Position numbers and translations under genes: made by a program. Shown here piece after piece: positions 44,409 to 56,094 of a stretch of 64,000 bases of DNA. Numbering within the stretch: position 1 is the first letter of the stretch; each line of letters begins with the position of its first letter. Source of the stretch: Adiantum capillus-veneris (Eukaryota > Streptophyta > Polypodiopsida > Polypodiales > Pteridaceae); the NCBI GenBank assembly GCA_014529385.2, contig CM043956.1, positions 86,727,721 to 86,791,720 on the forward strand, given 5' to 3'. The notes below the pieces were generated by a model, which made no database searches, had not been told where the DNA came from, and saw only the letters and a list, made by a program, of their open reading frames with translations.

Positions 44409-45205
44409 TAATCACCCATCAAAAGAATAGAGAGCATTTGTACCTCTTTAAACCTTGAAACTGCTTAAACTGCATTGTAAACTGAAATACCTGAAAGTGT
44501 AGTCTGTAAACTGAAAAATTGAAACTGCATTCTGCAACAAACTGCACATAATTTGCACAAAAACTGTACAGAGACTTCAAAACTGTTTGGGCTAACAATA
44601 CATTGACCAATGGTCCCAAAAGTGGGTCTGATGTGGGATGAGTTGTTTGTTGGCCTTCTTGGTTTGCAGGTAGGGTTTCCTGCAACCTGTTTTCAGGTTC
44701 ATGCAGTTCAGTCCCCTCCCCAACAATTTCTGCCCCTGCAGCAAGTTCCCCTACTAGTTCTTCTTGGTCATCATTACCCGACTCTTCTCCTTGTCTTCCT
44801 CTTGTAGAGAACTCCCTTCTTAATATAAGCCTTGTTCCATAATGTTGTGGTACATTGGACCCCTACCCTGATCTACTCATGCATTGCTGCTTCTCCCTTG
44901 TCTAGAATACTGTACTAGCATTCTTTGATTATGCACATTGTAGTTTGAAGGTAAATTACAGGCTCCAAAGGGTAACAGTTTTGTAACTACCTTTTCGAGA
45001 ATGAGAATTCTGACTTCGCTGGCCAGTTATGGGTAGAATTATTTCAAGAATTGTGATGCATACTCCTCAAACTCTTCCCCCGGTGTTTTCCAGTTCGCAA
45101 AATCCCGCAAATGGTCACTATCAGGGAACAGGTCGCCACTGTGATTCATTCCTTAGCACCCATATGGTTTTAGGCGAAATTCGAACCAATAGCAGGATCG
45201 CCAAA
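44409..45205 (-). other. Leader of the coiled-coil LTR element
   Basis: Untranslated region between the 5' LTR and the coding start at 44408. The primer-site candidate is at its right edge. No gene is seen. Confidence 0.5.
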
Positions 45206-46934
45206 TGTTAGGCACACATTGCCATAACAAATAACCAATGCAGTAAACATACAATTCATATCAAACAGGAAGCAGGAAACTGCATACTTCAAACACCATA
45301 CTGCAAAGGAAACAGGTACATAACATCATAGTGATAGCCATTTTTCGGCTCTCCATAATTGCCATACTAGATTACTCCACCCTACCAAATTCACCCAAAT
45401 GCTATGGCTATCCCTACCATTTCACTGTACATAGGCGTGTGTGAGTTAGGGGGCTTTTCCCATATCTTCTTAAAAACCCTCAGCTAGCTAGTCACTGGGC
45501 TAGGTGAGCCAAAAAAAAAATAAAAAAATAAAAGTATATTATGGCCTCTTTGTGTGTAAATATTTCATTGTATATATGGCCTAAATATAGGGATCTTTTA
45601 TAATTATTTTGGTATTTTATTTAAATATTTCTACTTAGGTGTGTGTTTTATTAAACCTATGTACACCTTCTTTCATCCTCTTACACCATAATTATATTTT
45701 TTGCCAATATGTACATACTCTAACCTCATATTTTTCCTTTATACAAATGACTCCCACATTTTCACCCTCACCCTCGTGAAAACAAAAAATTGATTTCTAC
45801 TCATTGGTTACTTTTATTATATTATTTACTTGCATACCTTTTCCTCTTTCACCCAAAATAATTCAAGGAGGGACCATATCATATGATTCCAATATCTTTC
45901 CATATCCATAACTCCTCCATATTTTTATTATTATTTTTACTCATTATTCTAACACCATGTGCTCATTGAGCTAAAGTCCATGAATAGTCCATACACTAGT
46001 CCCACCATGTATATATTTCTTATTTCACCAATAATCCTCCTCTATGCATGGGTCAAGGGCAACTTGAATGCTTTGTATTATAATATGACAAAGGAGGGGC
46101 TCACTCTTGGATGCATTGTACAAATTCAACAAAGGAGGGGGCCACTAAAAGACTTTTGCAGGCATTAAAAACAGGCTTTTTGGTGAGAATTTTGGCACCT
46201 ATCTCCACTCCGAATTTGGAGCGGTGGTCAAAAGAGAAAATGTAGCCCACGCTCTGAATAATCACCTCAAATTTTTTCATGATTTGTGGAGCTACCAGCA
46301 GTGAGCTATAATTTTTTGAGTGGACCTCAGTCTGCCCACTTTTCTCACAAGTAGCCCTTAGTCTTCTCTCACCCTTCCACACACCTACTCACTCTTACAC
46401 ATCCCTCCCTCTCCTTCCCTCACTCAAACTTGCAATTTCCATGGCTTCTCCCACCCTCTTCACCATTACCCTTCTCTCTCATCCCTATAGTTCTTTTATG
46501 AACCTCTACATACATACACCCTCTCCATGTCTCTCTCTATTGCTTCTATGTTACAATTTCATTTACCTCTCCTAAAATATCTAAAATTCAGCATCTTAAC
46601 CATGATAACTTCTGCAAATTGAGAATTTTTCATCAACAAATCCTCTTTTCATCGTGGTGGTCAACCGTGGCGGCGGCGTAAAGAAGCGAAGAAGAAGAAG
46701 AAGACTAGCGGTCATTTTTTCCACAATCTACACAAGGGTGAGTTCAAGCTTCTTCAAAGCTTCACCATCTCAATGATTCTCTTTTAATTCACCCCTCTTC
46801 CTTCATCAAATCAACTCACTCTACCCATTGTAAATGTAACATTAACTTTCTAGTGATTACTAACGACTAACATACTAACACAAAATAGCATTGACCTAAC
46901 CATAAAAGACACCTCACCTCAAGACATGTATAGT

Positions 46935-46979
<45 letters not shown>

Positions 46980-47158
46980 CTTCCTTAAAACTTACTTTCA
47001 CCTTATCTACCATCAATAATGCTCTCTTTTGAGCCCACACCCATGACTCAAGCAGACAAAGAAGGCCCGCAATGTTTTGATATTTAAAAAAATCATAATC
47101 CTGATTTGTTAGCTTGTAAATTAGGATTTCCAATAATCTTAATGAGGGGTCTCCAACC

Positions 47159-47167
47159 TATAAATAG
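47159..47167 (+). promoter_or_regulatory. TATA box of the solo LTR
   Basis: TATAAATAG in the context CCAACC...GCCCC is a canonical plant core promoter element. The predicted start is about 30 bp downstream, near 47190. Confidence 0.7.
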
Positions 47168-47368
47168 GCCCCTCTCCTTCTTGTAAAACAACCTCCAACA
47201 TCTCACATAGCACCCCAACACTCTATGCATGAGGAGAGACTTAGGTGTAGCAACCACTTGTGAGCTTCACTCTTGGTGTGAGAGAAGCTTTCAAGATACA
47301 CATTGCAAGTGAGAGAGCGTGAGTTTCACAAATCTCAAAACCACTATTGTATATGCTCCTTTATCATC

Positions 47369-47374
47369 AATAAA
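47369..47374 (+). terminator. Polyadenylation signal of the solo LTR
   Basis: AATAAA lies about 200 bp after the TATA box, in the position expected for the end of the R region. Confidence 0.5.
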
Positions 47375-48281
47375 TTGAGGTTTGGTGCATCAAAGGCGTG
47401 ATTCGACGTTCAAATCTTCGTCCTTCCATTTGTGCAATACGGTTTGGTGAATTCAAGGTGACTTGTGTATTTTGAGTTTTTATCAGTTGATCTTGATTTT
47501 AGAAAGTGTTTTAGTGTGTTTTTCATTGCCAGTTTTGTGTCCATTGTAAGAGGGTACTGTGGTGAGAGGTCTCCCACACCCTAAGACAGTGTGTGTGTGT
47601 TTTGGCAATGTTTAGCAATCACTAAGCATTGAGTGAGTTTTATACAAGTTCTACGATAGCATCATAACGAACCATCTCCATTTGCAAGTCACAAATAAGG
47701 TATTACGCAAGATCCTTTTCTCTCTCTCTTCCCTTTTCTCTAGCTCTCTCTGGTCCAGTTTGTGTGTGTCTTGGTGTGAGGTTGTTTGTGTGTGTTGTGT
47801 GGTGCATCTTCTTGGTTGTGCCAAAATCTCTCTTGCGTCCTAGTTCGCATACCATAACTAGGTGGTGCCCCTATCTTGTTTGGGTTTGGCTGTGGGTTTG
47901 TTGTTGTGTTGTGCTTGTGGTTGCCCCAGCCCCAATTGAGCAGCACGGGAGCCTTGAGGGGTGTTTAGAGGTCGCCTCTCTTGTTGCCCGCCCCGGACCG
48001 CCTCAATAGATAGAGGGAAAATAGTGTACCATTCATCATCCTTATTCAGTAATACAACAGAAAACACAGAACTAATGCAGGAGAGAGCCAACTGCATCAA
48101 CAGGCATAGACATAACTGCTCCTCGTCCTGAGAATTCACGAGACACACACTAACTTCCCCAAAATATAAAATACCCATATTCACTTATCCCTAAGGTTCA
48201 AAGATAAAGGTTTTAATTACAGTTCAAAAATAATAGCCTGACTGCCCTGAAAGCCCTGATAAATCAGGCACTAACACCTGG

Positions 48282-49317
48282 CCGAGACAGCGAACACACC
48301 GATGGAGTGAGAGGAGAGAGATTGTCGGTTTACCCACTCCACACATAGACACACACACACACACACACACCCAAAAAACTTAGCACAAAAGAGGATAATT
48401 TAGGATGTCTACATACAATTGAGCTTGGGCCAGCACCAATGGGGCAAATAGCTCACACAATACGGGTAGAATATGCTAGATACAATCACAAATTAGAGCA
48501 GAAGCTTCGCTCATAGGAGAAACTTACACAGCCAAAAAAACAAAAACAAATTGAGGAATTTGGCAAAATGGACAGCGCCATCGCGTCCGGAACGGCCCAA
48601 AACCCCAGTCTACAATGTCAAAGTGCTGAAATCCCGACCTCGGATGAGCAGTTTACGGCCAAAACAGGCTCCAAAATGAGCAAAAACACAGTTGCGACTG
48701 TTCCTCCTCTCTTCTCCACGTTTTTTCTTGTCTTCTCTCTATGTTTTCAGTTCCCTCACTTAGATTTATTACTTGGGCACCCTTGGCCTTTTAGATGACC
48801 TCAAACGGACCCCGAACAGGGCAAAAACTGACCTCGCAGTGCATAGTTGTCACCTTTTTGCATCATCCGTACACCTGGCACGCAGCTTTTCTCAATAATG
48901 CATCCTGCCACCGCGTGAAGTGGCCCCAAAATATGGTCTTCATGATGACCTTTTTGTATAATTATCACAAGAAAACACCCATGTTGCGTCCGTACTCATC
49001 CACGTGCAAATATTGACCCCGTTCGACCTCCCTGACACCACTAGATGCCATCTGACGCACCTGCTTACCTCATGTCGTCGGCCCGTGGATAGCTTCCTCG
49101 AGAAGTTTTACGTGCTACCAAATCCTCCTTATTGTAAATAAAACACACTGGTACTAGTAACGATGAAAATCAATGCACTATGTACATGCTGTCCTAACTG
49201 TACACATGTGGGCCCCACGTAACCACCTGGATCTGGAAAATGGGCAATTCTTTATTCGATGCACCATGGATGGGTATGTACATATGCGCAATCCCTTGCT
49301 CCAAAACCCTCCTGACA
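48282..49317 (-). repeat. 5' LTR of the Ty3-type element, main part
   Basis: Colinear with 30891-31910 at roughly 90% or more identity by eye. The remaining 111 bp of this LTR is at 40673-40783. Confidence 0.85.
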
Positions 49318-49904
49318 CCGTGTGTGTTGTATACTGGTCTTGCTGAGTGTGTGAGCATTGAGAAGTGTGCAGATAGTGGTCTGCTAGTATCAATTGTTTA
49401 ATTTTATATAAGATTCTTATGATCAAAATATGATTTAGTAACTCGATCAAAATATGGTTCAGTACATCGATCTTTTGATCTTAATATCCTCTTTTGACCT
49501 AGTGGGCAAAGTAGTTCTATTTTTTGGGTATATACCCACTTGAAATGGCACAACCTAGAGTATGGATACAATGGCATTTGGGTTTTGAGGCTTCACATTG
49601 GTTCTTTCTACTCTAGTGTATACTACACTCTGCCGTCGTATCTTACTGGTTTTAGGTGTTGAAATTAAAAGACTATTTATGGAATGGACTATACATAGTC
49701 TTTTTTGGAGAATTTTTTTTTGGTACCATTTGACACATTCAAAGACCTGTTCAGTCAAAACTATAAAATACCTCACAAAATGATGGGTATGAAAGACACA
49801 AAATGAATTATGAGCAAAAAATGGGAATAAAGACACTCGATCAAAAGGGGTGGTGGCCTTTTGATCATAATTTATTTGTATAAATATCTATTTAGAGTTA
49901 AGTT
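49318..49904. other. Unassigned flank
   Basis: AT-rich, with two or three short repeats of GATCAAAATATG (49423-49460). No gene or paralogue is seen. Confidence 0.4.
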
Positions 49905-50190
49905 TGCATCTGATACTTCTTTTGCTTTTCTGCACCTAGAGTGAATTGCACTACTTAGTTTTAGTGTGAGTAAATAATCTTTTAATATGATACTTTCTTT
50001 AAGGCTGAAGAACTTGAAGACATGCATCAGCATATCCCGTGACTAATTTTGCATGTGATACTTCTTTTGCTTTTCTACACCTAGAGTGAATTGCACTACT
50101 TAGTTTTAGTGTGAGTAAAGAATCTTTTAATCTAATAATTTCTTTAAGGCCGATGGACTTGAAGACACACGTCACCATATCCCGACTTGG
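49905..50190. repeat. Fragment of the ~690 bp repeat
   Basis: Blocks AGTGAATTGCACTACTTAG, TAGTTTTAGTGTGAG and GGCCGATGGACTTGAA match the array at 13300-16455. Confidence 0.8.
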
Positions 50191-50393
50191 GGTAGAACGA
50201 TGTGAATCCTTACAAAACCCTAGTAGAGAGAAGGGGAAGCTCGCACAAGGGGCGGCATAGATCCAACTACGCGATGGACTTGAAGACACACGTCACCATA
50301 TCCCGACTTGGGGTAGAAAGATGTGAATCCTTACAAAACCCTAGTAGAGAGAAGGGGAAGCTCGCACAAGGGGCGGCATAGATCCAACTACGC
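50152..50393. repeat. 121 bp tandem duplication
   Basis: Units begin GATGGACTTGAAGACACACG at 50152 and 50273. They are nearly identical, so the duplication is recent. Confidence 0.95.
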
Positions 50394-50700
50394 GAGTAGC
50401 TAGGAAAGCATGGACGATTTTAACTTACAAAGTCTGCAGTATTTATTTTCTTGTGTTTGTGTCTACACTGATTTTCCACTATCCAAACACATGGTTACCG
50501 ACCTGAGAAGCCACATCATGCACAACCAACTCCATAACACCACTACGCGAGTAGCTAGGAAAGCATGGACGATTTTAACTTACAAAGTCTGCAGTATTTA
50601 TTTTCTTGTGTTTGTGTCTACACTGATTTTCCACTATCCAAACACGTGGTTACCGACCTGAGAAGCCACATCATGCTCAACCAACTCCATAACACCACAG
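50391..50700. repeat. 155 bp tandem duplication
   Basis: Units begin CGCGAGTAGCTAGG at 50391 and 50546. They differ at only about three positions. The unit is adjacent to the 121 bp duplication and shares the junction CTACGCGA, suggesting slippage or repair at the same site. Confidence 0.95.
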
Positions 50701-50770
50701 TAAGCAGGCGGAAAGAAAGCGCACACTCTTCACTTTCTCATACACACACAATACGCAAAACAAGGCTAAG

Positions 50771-51021
50771 TGAGGCGACAAAGAAACCCTCACCTCCTTT
50801 TATAGTGACGGGAGCAAAGCAAACCTCGAACCCCGACGGCCTCTAAAATGCTAGGGGCCGAATACCACGCCTCGAACCTATCACGCTAAAGCGAACAGGG
50901 GGGCACCACCTAGCTTTGAGCGTCTAGGACGCAAACAAACACACCACCATAACAAAGTTTTCATCCAAGAGAGATGGATGCTTGGGAGTAATGGTGGAGA
51001 GGAAGGGGAATGAGATCAAGT

Positions 51022-51077
<56 letters not shown>

Positions 51078-52350
51078 AGCGGCTTAGTACTTAGGCACCA
51101 CAAAAGGATGGAGAATCCGCACACCTTTCACACATACACAAGCTCACTCCAAACACAAAACTAGGTGGTGATTCCGCACACCTCACATGGGCAAAACATT
51201 GCAAGAAACATACTCACAAAACCGCAAGCTTTTATTTAGAGAATAAGGTGATGAAATGGGGAGCATAGGGTAGGGGAAAGAGAAGGGAGAGAGTGGTAGA
51301 GCACATGGTGGATAGGTGGGAGCTGATGGCAAAGACTCGCACGAGGGTTATGGTCATCATCCTTGATTTAGCTGCCCTTCATCTTCCATAGCCCAAGGGT
51401 GTAGAGGTCATGCTCAAGTCGAGCATGGTGACTGCGGTGATGGTGATGGTGTGGGTGTGTGTGTATGCGCTAGGCACACAGAGTGCATAGTGTACTATCT
51501 AGTGATGTTGTGTGTGTATTAGTGTGATGGTGAGCCCTCTTTATATAGGGGAGGAGGGGGGAGAAATTCTAGAATTTAGAAATGAAGAAATCATTATCTA
51601 CACAGGCCATGTGACTGTGGGCCCCACTTGTCTGGCTGTGTGTATATGCACCAGAATAGCAGTCTCATGAGAGAGAGATGGGTTGATGAAAAAAGTGAGA
51701 GGTGACATGGAGATTAAAGTAATTACAAGAGGGGAGAGAGGGGAGTGTGTTCAGAGGTGAATCTGTGTGCAAATGTGTGTGAACACAAGAAAAATTAGGT
51801 AACCACCGGGTGGGGATGGGTCTATGGGCACCTTTTTCAGTGAAACTGAGTGTGTGTGAGTGTGGGGGAGGTTATCTGGCTACAGGACAAGATACATGGC
51901 ACCCTTTAGAGAGAGGGGGGGATATTTGAGTCATGGGATATGATAGGAGAGAGAAAAGGGGGGGTGGGGTATACTGTTTTGGAAGATAGGAGAGGTGGCA
52001 TGTGAGTTAGGGTGCATTATTGGTAACGAAAGGGGGTGGGGTAGCTTGAGGGGAGAGAGAAAGGAGAAAGGACAAGGGGAAGAGAGAGGGGGTTGACCTT
52101 TTGAGTGGAGGAGAGGAAAAGGGACACACAGTGGGGCAACAATGAAGAAAAAGGAGGCAGGGTGGGGATGGGCTTCCCCGCAGGCACGAGGTGGCCTATT
52201 TTATCTTTCTCACTTATTTACATACTCATACTTTATTTTTTTCTTACTTTTTTCAATGCCTTTATCACTCCCTCCCTAAGAGGGGGTTTCCATGGGGTGG
52301 GGAAGAGAGAAAAGGGGTAAAGGAGCCTGGCTTGTGAAAAGCCCTCATCA
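50771..52350 (-). mobile_element. Probable solo LTR related to 45332-48005
   Basis: On the minus strand the stretch starts TGATGAGGGC and ends GTCGCCTCA, close to the ends of the solo LTR at 45332-48005. Both share CTAGGTGGTGCCCC in the last few hundred bases. A TATATAAA on the minus strand lies at 51540-51547. No target duplication is evident. The plus strand is unusually G- and GA-rich (51500-52330), and a (GA)n tract is at 51023-51075. Confidence 0.4.
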
Positions 52351-52533
52351 ATAGAAAGTCCAACAGGTGGAGGCATCAAATAATGCCGAGTTTTGAAGAT
52401 CTCCAACACAGTCTACATATTCAGTCCAGCCTGAAACTTCAAGGCTCGAGAACGTAAGAGGTTGCTGCCATGGTATTCATTGTACAGGTTAAGAAGTTAA
52501 GAGAGAGCTAGAGTGTCATAAGTCGTGAGCAAG

Positions 52534-52536
<3 letters not shown>

Positions 52537-52607
<71 letters not shown>
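52537..52607. repeat. Composite (GT)n(GA)n microsatellite
   Basis: GT units (52537-52578) are followed by GA units (52579-52607), abutting the LTR at 52608. Confidence 0.95.
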
Positions 52608-52609
<2 letters not shown>

Positions 52610-54290
52610 TTAGGCAGCCCTAACAGGTATTCAATGCAGGAAACATGCAGTTTACAAGAATCAAGAACGGTAAACTGGGTATTCATACACAATACTGCAA
52701 AGTAAATAAGCAAAGAACACCATAAGGAAGAGGAAAAGAGACTTCCATCAGAGTATATTCATCATCATCACCCAATTACAGAGTAAAAATAGCAGTACGA
52801 GAGCAGGAGAGAGAGAGAACTGCCTCGATAGTTATCCCAAAACTGCCTCACGCCATCAGATACCATAAGGCACATTCACAAATACCCAAAAATGTAAGTA
52901 CTAATGTCCACATATCCCTAAGGTTCAAAAGTTAAAGGTCTTAGTTACAATTCAAAATATAATATCCTGAATGCTCTGACAGATCAGGCACTAACACTTG
53001 GCACACCTGGTGGGCAATGTTTCTCAAACATGGTGAGAAGCCATCCCTTGATCCAAAAATTCATCCACCAGCTGATCCTTGAATTCAGTCTGTTGTGAGA
53101 CTGCTACTGCAGTTGAAGTTTCCCTGTCAAGTTCTTCAACCTCTGCATCCACGTGAACTGTAACTACCTCATTAGTACTTTCAGTCTCCTGATAGAGTTT
53201 CTCATCCACAATCATTTGCACTGGATCATTTAAGTTGTGAATTCCTCCTGCAGCTTCTGTGTCCTCCTCTGCAACATCTTTAGCCTGTCCTGCCAGCTGC
53301 ACCTTTCCTTGTGTCTTCAGTAATATGCTCCTGAACTCCTGCTGGCACACCTGTTCCTGCAAGCACTTCAAAAGTTTTATTAATAAAAACCTGCTCAGAT
53401 TGTTGACCTCCTTGTTGCTGCAGCTGCATCTTCAGTTCCTCAACTACCCTTTAAGGTCAGTATAATGCTGCTTTAGTTCAACATTCTGCTTCTCCATAAA
53501 CAAGTTTTCCTTCTTCATCTCCTCCTCTGCAAACATCTGATATGGTTTACTCACCACATCATACATCCTTACCTTGATATGCTCCCATACTCCCTTCATG
53601 TATTCTCTCATTTCCATCTGCATCTGCTCAACATCTACTGATGCCAAGTACCACCCATCCACATCTAATTCCTCTTCTGACATTTCCCTAATTCTCTCTT
53701 CAACTCTCTTACAAGCTGTCACCCTGTTCAAAAGAACTCTATTGCTACTCTCCAATGTAGCATTCAATGTATTCATCTCAGTCATTTCACCCTGCAAAAC
53801 AGTAAACCATTCATCCCTCCATTCAGCTAATCTGCCTGAAGTCTTCTCCCTAGATGCCATCATCTTCTTGTAAGAAGCCAACTCAGTTTTTAGCACCTCC
53901 CGACTCTCAGTCAACTGCTTAACCTCTTGTTGTAGCAGGATCTCCTCAGTTCTACTCTTCTTACTTTTCTCTACATCTTCCTTGAGCTGCTCAATTTCTG
54001 TATGCATTCTATTATTTTCCCTCTTAATTAAGGTAGAGTCCATCACCTGTTGCTCCACATACTCTTTAACCATGCCAATAGAATTTTGGACTTCTTTGAA
54101 GGAAACATTAGTAAAATTTGGTTTAGTCACCCTTGGTTCCTCAGCTACAGAATCTCCAATGTTCATACCAGGTACCTCTACTAGTGTTTTGCCCTTCAGT
54201 TTCTTCAACTTGAAATCCAGGTCCCATTTTAAGGACTCACCTTGCCCCAACAAAAGACCAAGTCGGCGATGCCATTGGAACTCGCTCCCT
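52608..54290 (-). mobile_element. Partial copy of the coiled-coil LTR element
   Basis: A 389 bp LTR (52608-52996) with TGTTAGGCA...GCACTAACA ends is followed by the same GGCACACCTGGTGGGCAA internal border as at 41177. Homology to the complete element ends near 54290. The rest, including the zinc-knuckle part and the other LTR, is missing. Confidence 0.8.
53024..54253 (-). pseudogene. Coiled-coil protein remnant of the partial LTR element
   Basis: 54253-53444 encodes a long coiled coil (Glu, Lys, Gln-rich heptads; KPYQMFAEEEMKKENLFMEK is nearly identical to the other copy). 53371-53024 encodes the C-terminus ending DQGMASHHV. Both are in the same frame, but two stops and frameshifts lie between them. 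The upstream part is truncated. Confidence 0.7.
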
Positions 54291-55780
54291 GCCCAACCGT
54301 TAGACAGTGCATCAACCGAGCTACTCCAAGAATACGCTCATGGATGTACGCTTAATGGAGCACGAATGGCATGCTTTATTTGCAGCAGGACCGACCGTCT
54401 CCAGGACCCGTCCTTTTTTCGGGACACTTACCCTAGGGGAGCTTTGTTAAGGCTCAAGCTTTAGTTCGAGAAATCTTGAGGAGGCACTGAGGAAACTACC
54501 CACACCTTTAGTCATTGGCTAAGTCTGTCTAAATTGATGGGAACGTTAGGTTTCTCCGTTAAATTTGAAACCCAACGTTAATTTTGAAATTTGAAAGTGA
54601 CGATGACGTTTGCTGCTATCCGCCTGAGCCCGCCATGCCACTTGCTGCTTTGCTGTGAGCTCGCCATGAACTAGGTGAAGGCAAGATCTTGAAGCCGTCC
54701 ACTGCAACAACTAAACATCACATCAGCTGCCATGCCTCTTGCTCGCTATTGTGCCATGTGAGCATGCCTCTCGCTGCTCTGTTGTGACCTCGCCATGATC
54801 CTGAAGCACCATGAGATCCTATGCGCCCTTGAGCCTGCCATCCACTGCTCGCATCATAGACCTCTTTGTCGCCCACCCAAGAAAACCTTTGTTGCAGCAG
54901 TAGAATTAAGTGATCCGCGCCGGAGATAATCTGGTCACTTATGTGAGTACCATCCATAATCGAGCCATTGTTCACTACTCACCCGCCATAGTACCTGCGT
55001 CAGTTTCTTTGCTTTCACGCCTTCCCCCTTCTTCACTCCACCTCACATCAGCCGGCATGCCTCTCACTCCGCTGTTGTGCCATGTCAGCATGCATCTCGC
55101 TGCTCTGTTGTGAGCTTGCCCTGAACTTGGCTAAGGCATGATCAGGAAGCACCATGAAGTGCCATGCCTTGGACCACCCGCCATGAGCTACTGCATGAAC
55201 TCAACATTGCATCAAAGAGGAGCCATGATTTGTTGCGTCTGTGCCATGAGAAAGATTTTCTTCATCTTGAGCTTTGGTACCAAACCTGCAGTGGGCACTC
55301 AAAACTTCCGCTGTCGAGGGCCTTGTGTGTATATAAACAAGAAGATGCACATCCACAGATATAGAAATCGAGTTCCAGCCATGCACTATTTGCAATTGTT
55401 GCTACGCCTGCTCTTTCACCTACTACCACCCTCTACCTCTTGCTCCGCCCCAAAAGGCCCTGATTGCCTGCAAGAAATTGCCGTGGTCACCTCAAAAAGC
55501 ACCAATTGCCTCCATGCGCCTACTTCTGTAGCATGAAGCACAAGATGGCCAACACTTGCTCCCTATTCTGCAACAATCGAGTTGCCGAATGTAGAAAGAC
55601 TTGAGCTACTGATTAACTGGCTCGACATAAAGACTCTCTTTTAATGTGTTTTGATGCAGTATAGGAAAATGCATGTGACATGCAGGTGCCGATATCATTG
55701 ACTTGGGTGCACAGTCTACATGGCCATTTACCACCAAGTTTATGAGCGAGGAAGAGCTTGCTTGCCTGATACTTGTTGTG
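54291..55780. repeat. Unassigned region with a ~326 bp duplication
   Basis: The block GCTGCTCTGTTGTGA occurs at 54770 and 55098, and CACATCAGC(T/C)G(C/G)CATGCCTCT at 54719 and 55045, spacing 326. Short frames (such as 55138-55536) have no recognisable domain. No gene is supported. Confidence 0.55.
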
Positions 55781-55819
55781 GAGGCAATCAAGAAGCTTCC
55801 ATCCATGGAATTTGAATGG

Positions 55820-56015
55820 TATGCAAGTTGAATGCAGGTACATCATATGGAAAAGAGGGCCTCCTGGGATGTAGGTGGCGAGGATACTGCATGGACAACA
55901 AAAGAAAAATATTGCACAAGAGCATGCATGCATTCCTGCAATTGTCATCGACACTTCAGTGACACTCGTGCCCTTAATTTGTTTGAGGGTATACGTAGTA
56001 GCTAAAGGTATGATA

Positions 56016-56094
<79 letters not shown>

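Larger units (their letters stand above)
45332..48005 (+). mobile_element. Solo LTR, about 2.67 kb
   Basis: The insertion starts TGATAGCC and ends CCGCCTCA (TG...CA) with a 4 bp duplication ATAG. It has no coding domain. A plant-type TATA box at 47159 and an AATAAA at 47369 sit where the U3 and R regions of a plus-strand LTR would be. Long LTRs of this kind are typical of several plant Ty3 lineages. A (CT)n tract is at 46937-46977. The internal region and second LTR are absent, consistent with LTR-LTR recombination. Confidence 0.75.
40784..48276 (-). mobile_element. LTR element coding only for a CCHC/coiled-coil protein
   Basis: The LTRs are TGTTAG...CTAACA: 40784-41176 (393 bp) and 45206-45331 plus 48010-48276 (393 bp once the solo LTR insertion is removed). 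They differ at about 8 sites (2%). The target duplication is CCTGG (40779-40783 and 48277-48281), confirmed by the uninterrupted paralogous site near 30886. On the minus strand a candidate primer site TGGCGATCCTGCTATTGG follows the 5' LTR (45203-45186). The 4.0 kb internal region holds a single long degenerate gene and no pol. A partial second copy is at 52608-54290. Confidence 0.9.
45206..48276 (-). repeat. 5' LTR of the coiled-coil LTR element, interrupted
   Basis: The two parts 45206-45331 and 48010-48276 rebuild the 393 bp LTR. The interruption is flanked by ATAG (45328-45331 and 48006-48009). Confidence 0.9.
30781..49317 (-). mobile_element. Ty3-type LTR element (gag and protease only) with nested insertions
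   Basis: On the minus strand the LTRs run TGTCAGGAG...GCTCACA. The 3' LTR is 30781-31910. The 5' LTR is 40673-40783 plus 48282-49317, interrupted by another element. A primer-site-like TGGTGCCCCCACTGAG follows the 5' LTR (40651-40666) and a purine tract (31911-31926) precedes the 3' LTR. The internal region, excluding insertions, is only about 3.4 kb and codes for gag and an aspartic protease, with no reverse transcriptase or integrase. The LTRs differ by several percent. I could not find a convincing target duplication: flanks are ACCAT and CCGTG. Confidence 0.8.

Noticed and set aside
45180-45205. GGTTCGAAT-like sequence considered as a tRNA gene
   Set aside because: No cloverleaf could be built. 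The position next to the LTR fits a primer binding site instead.
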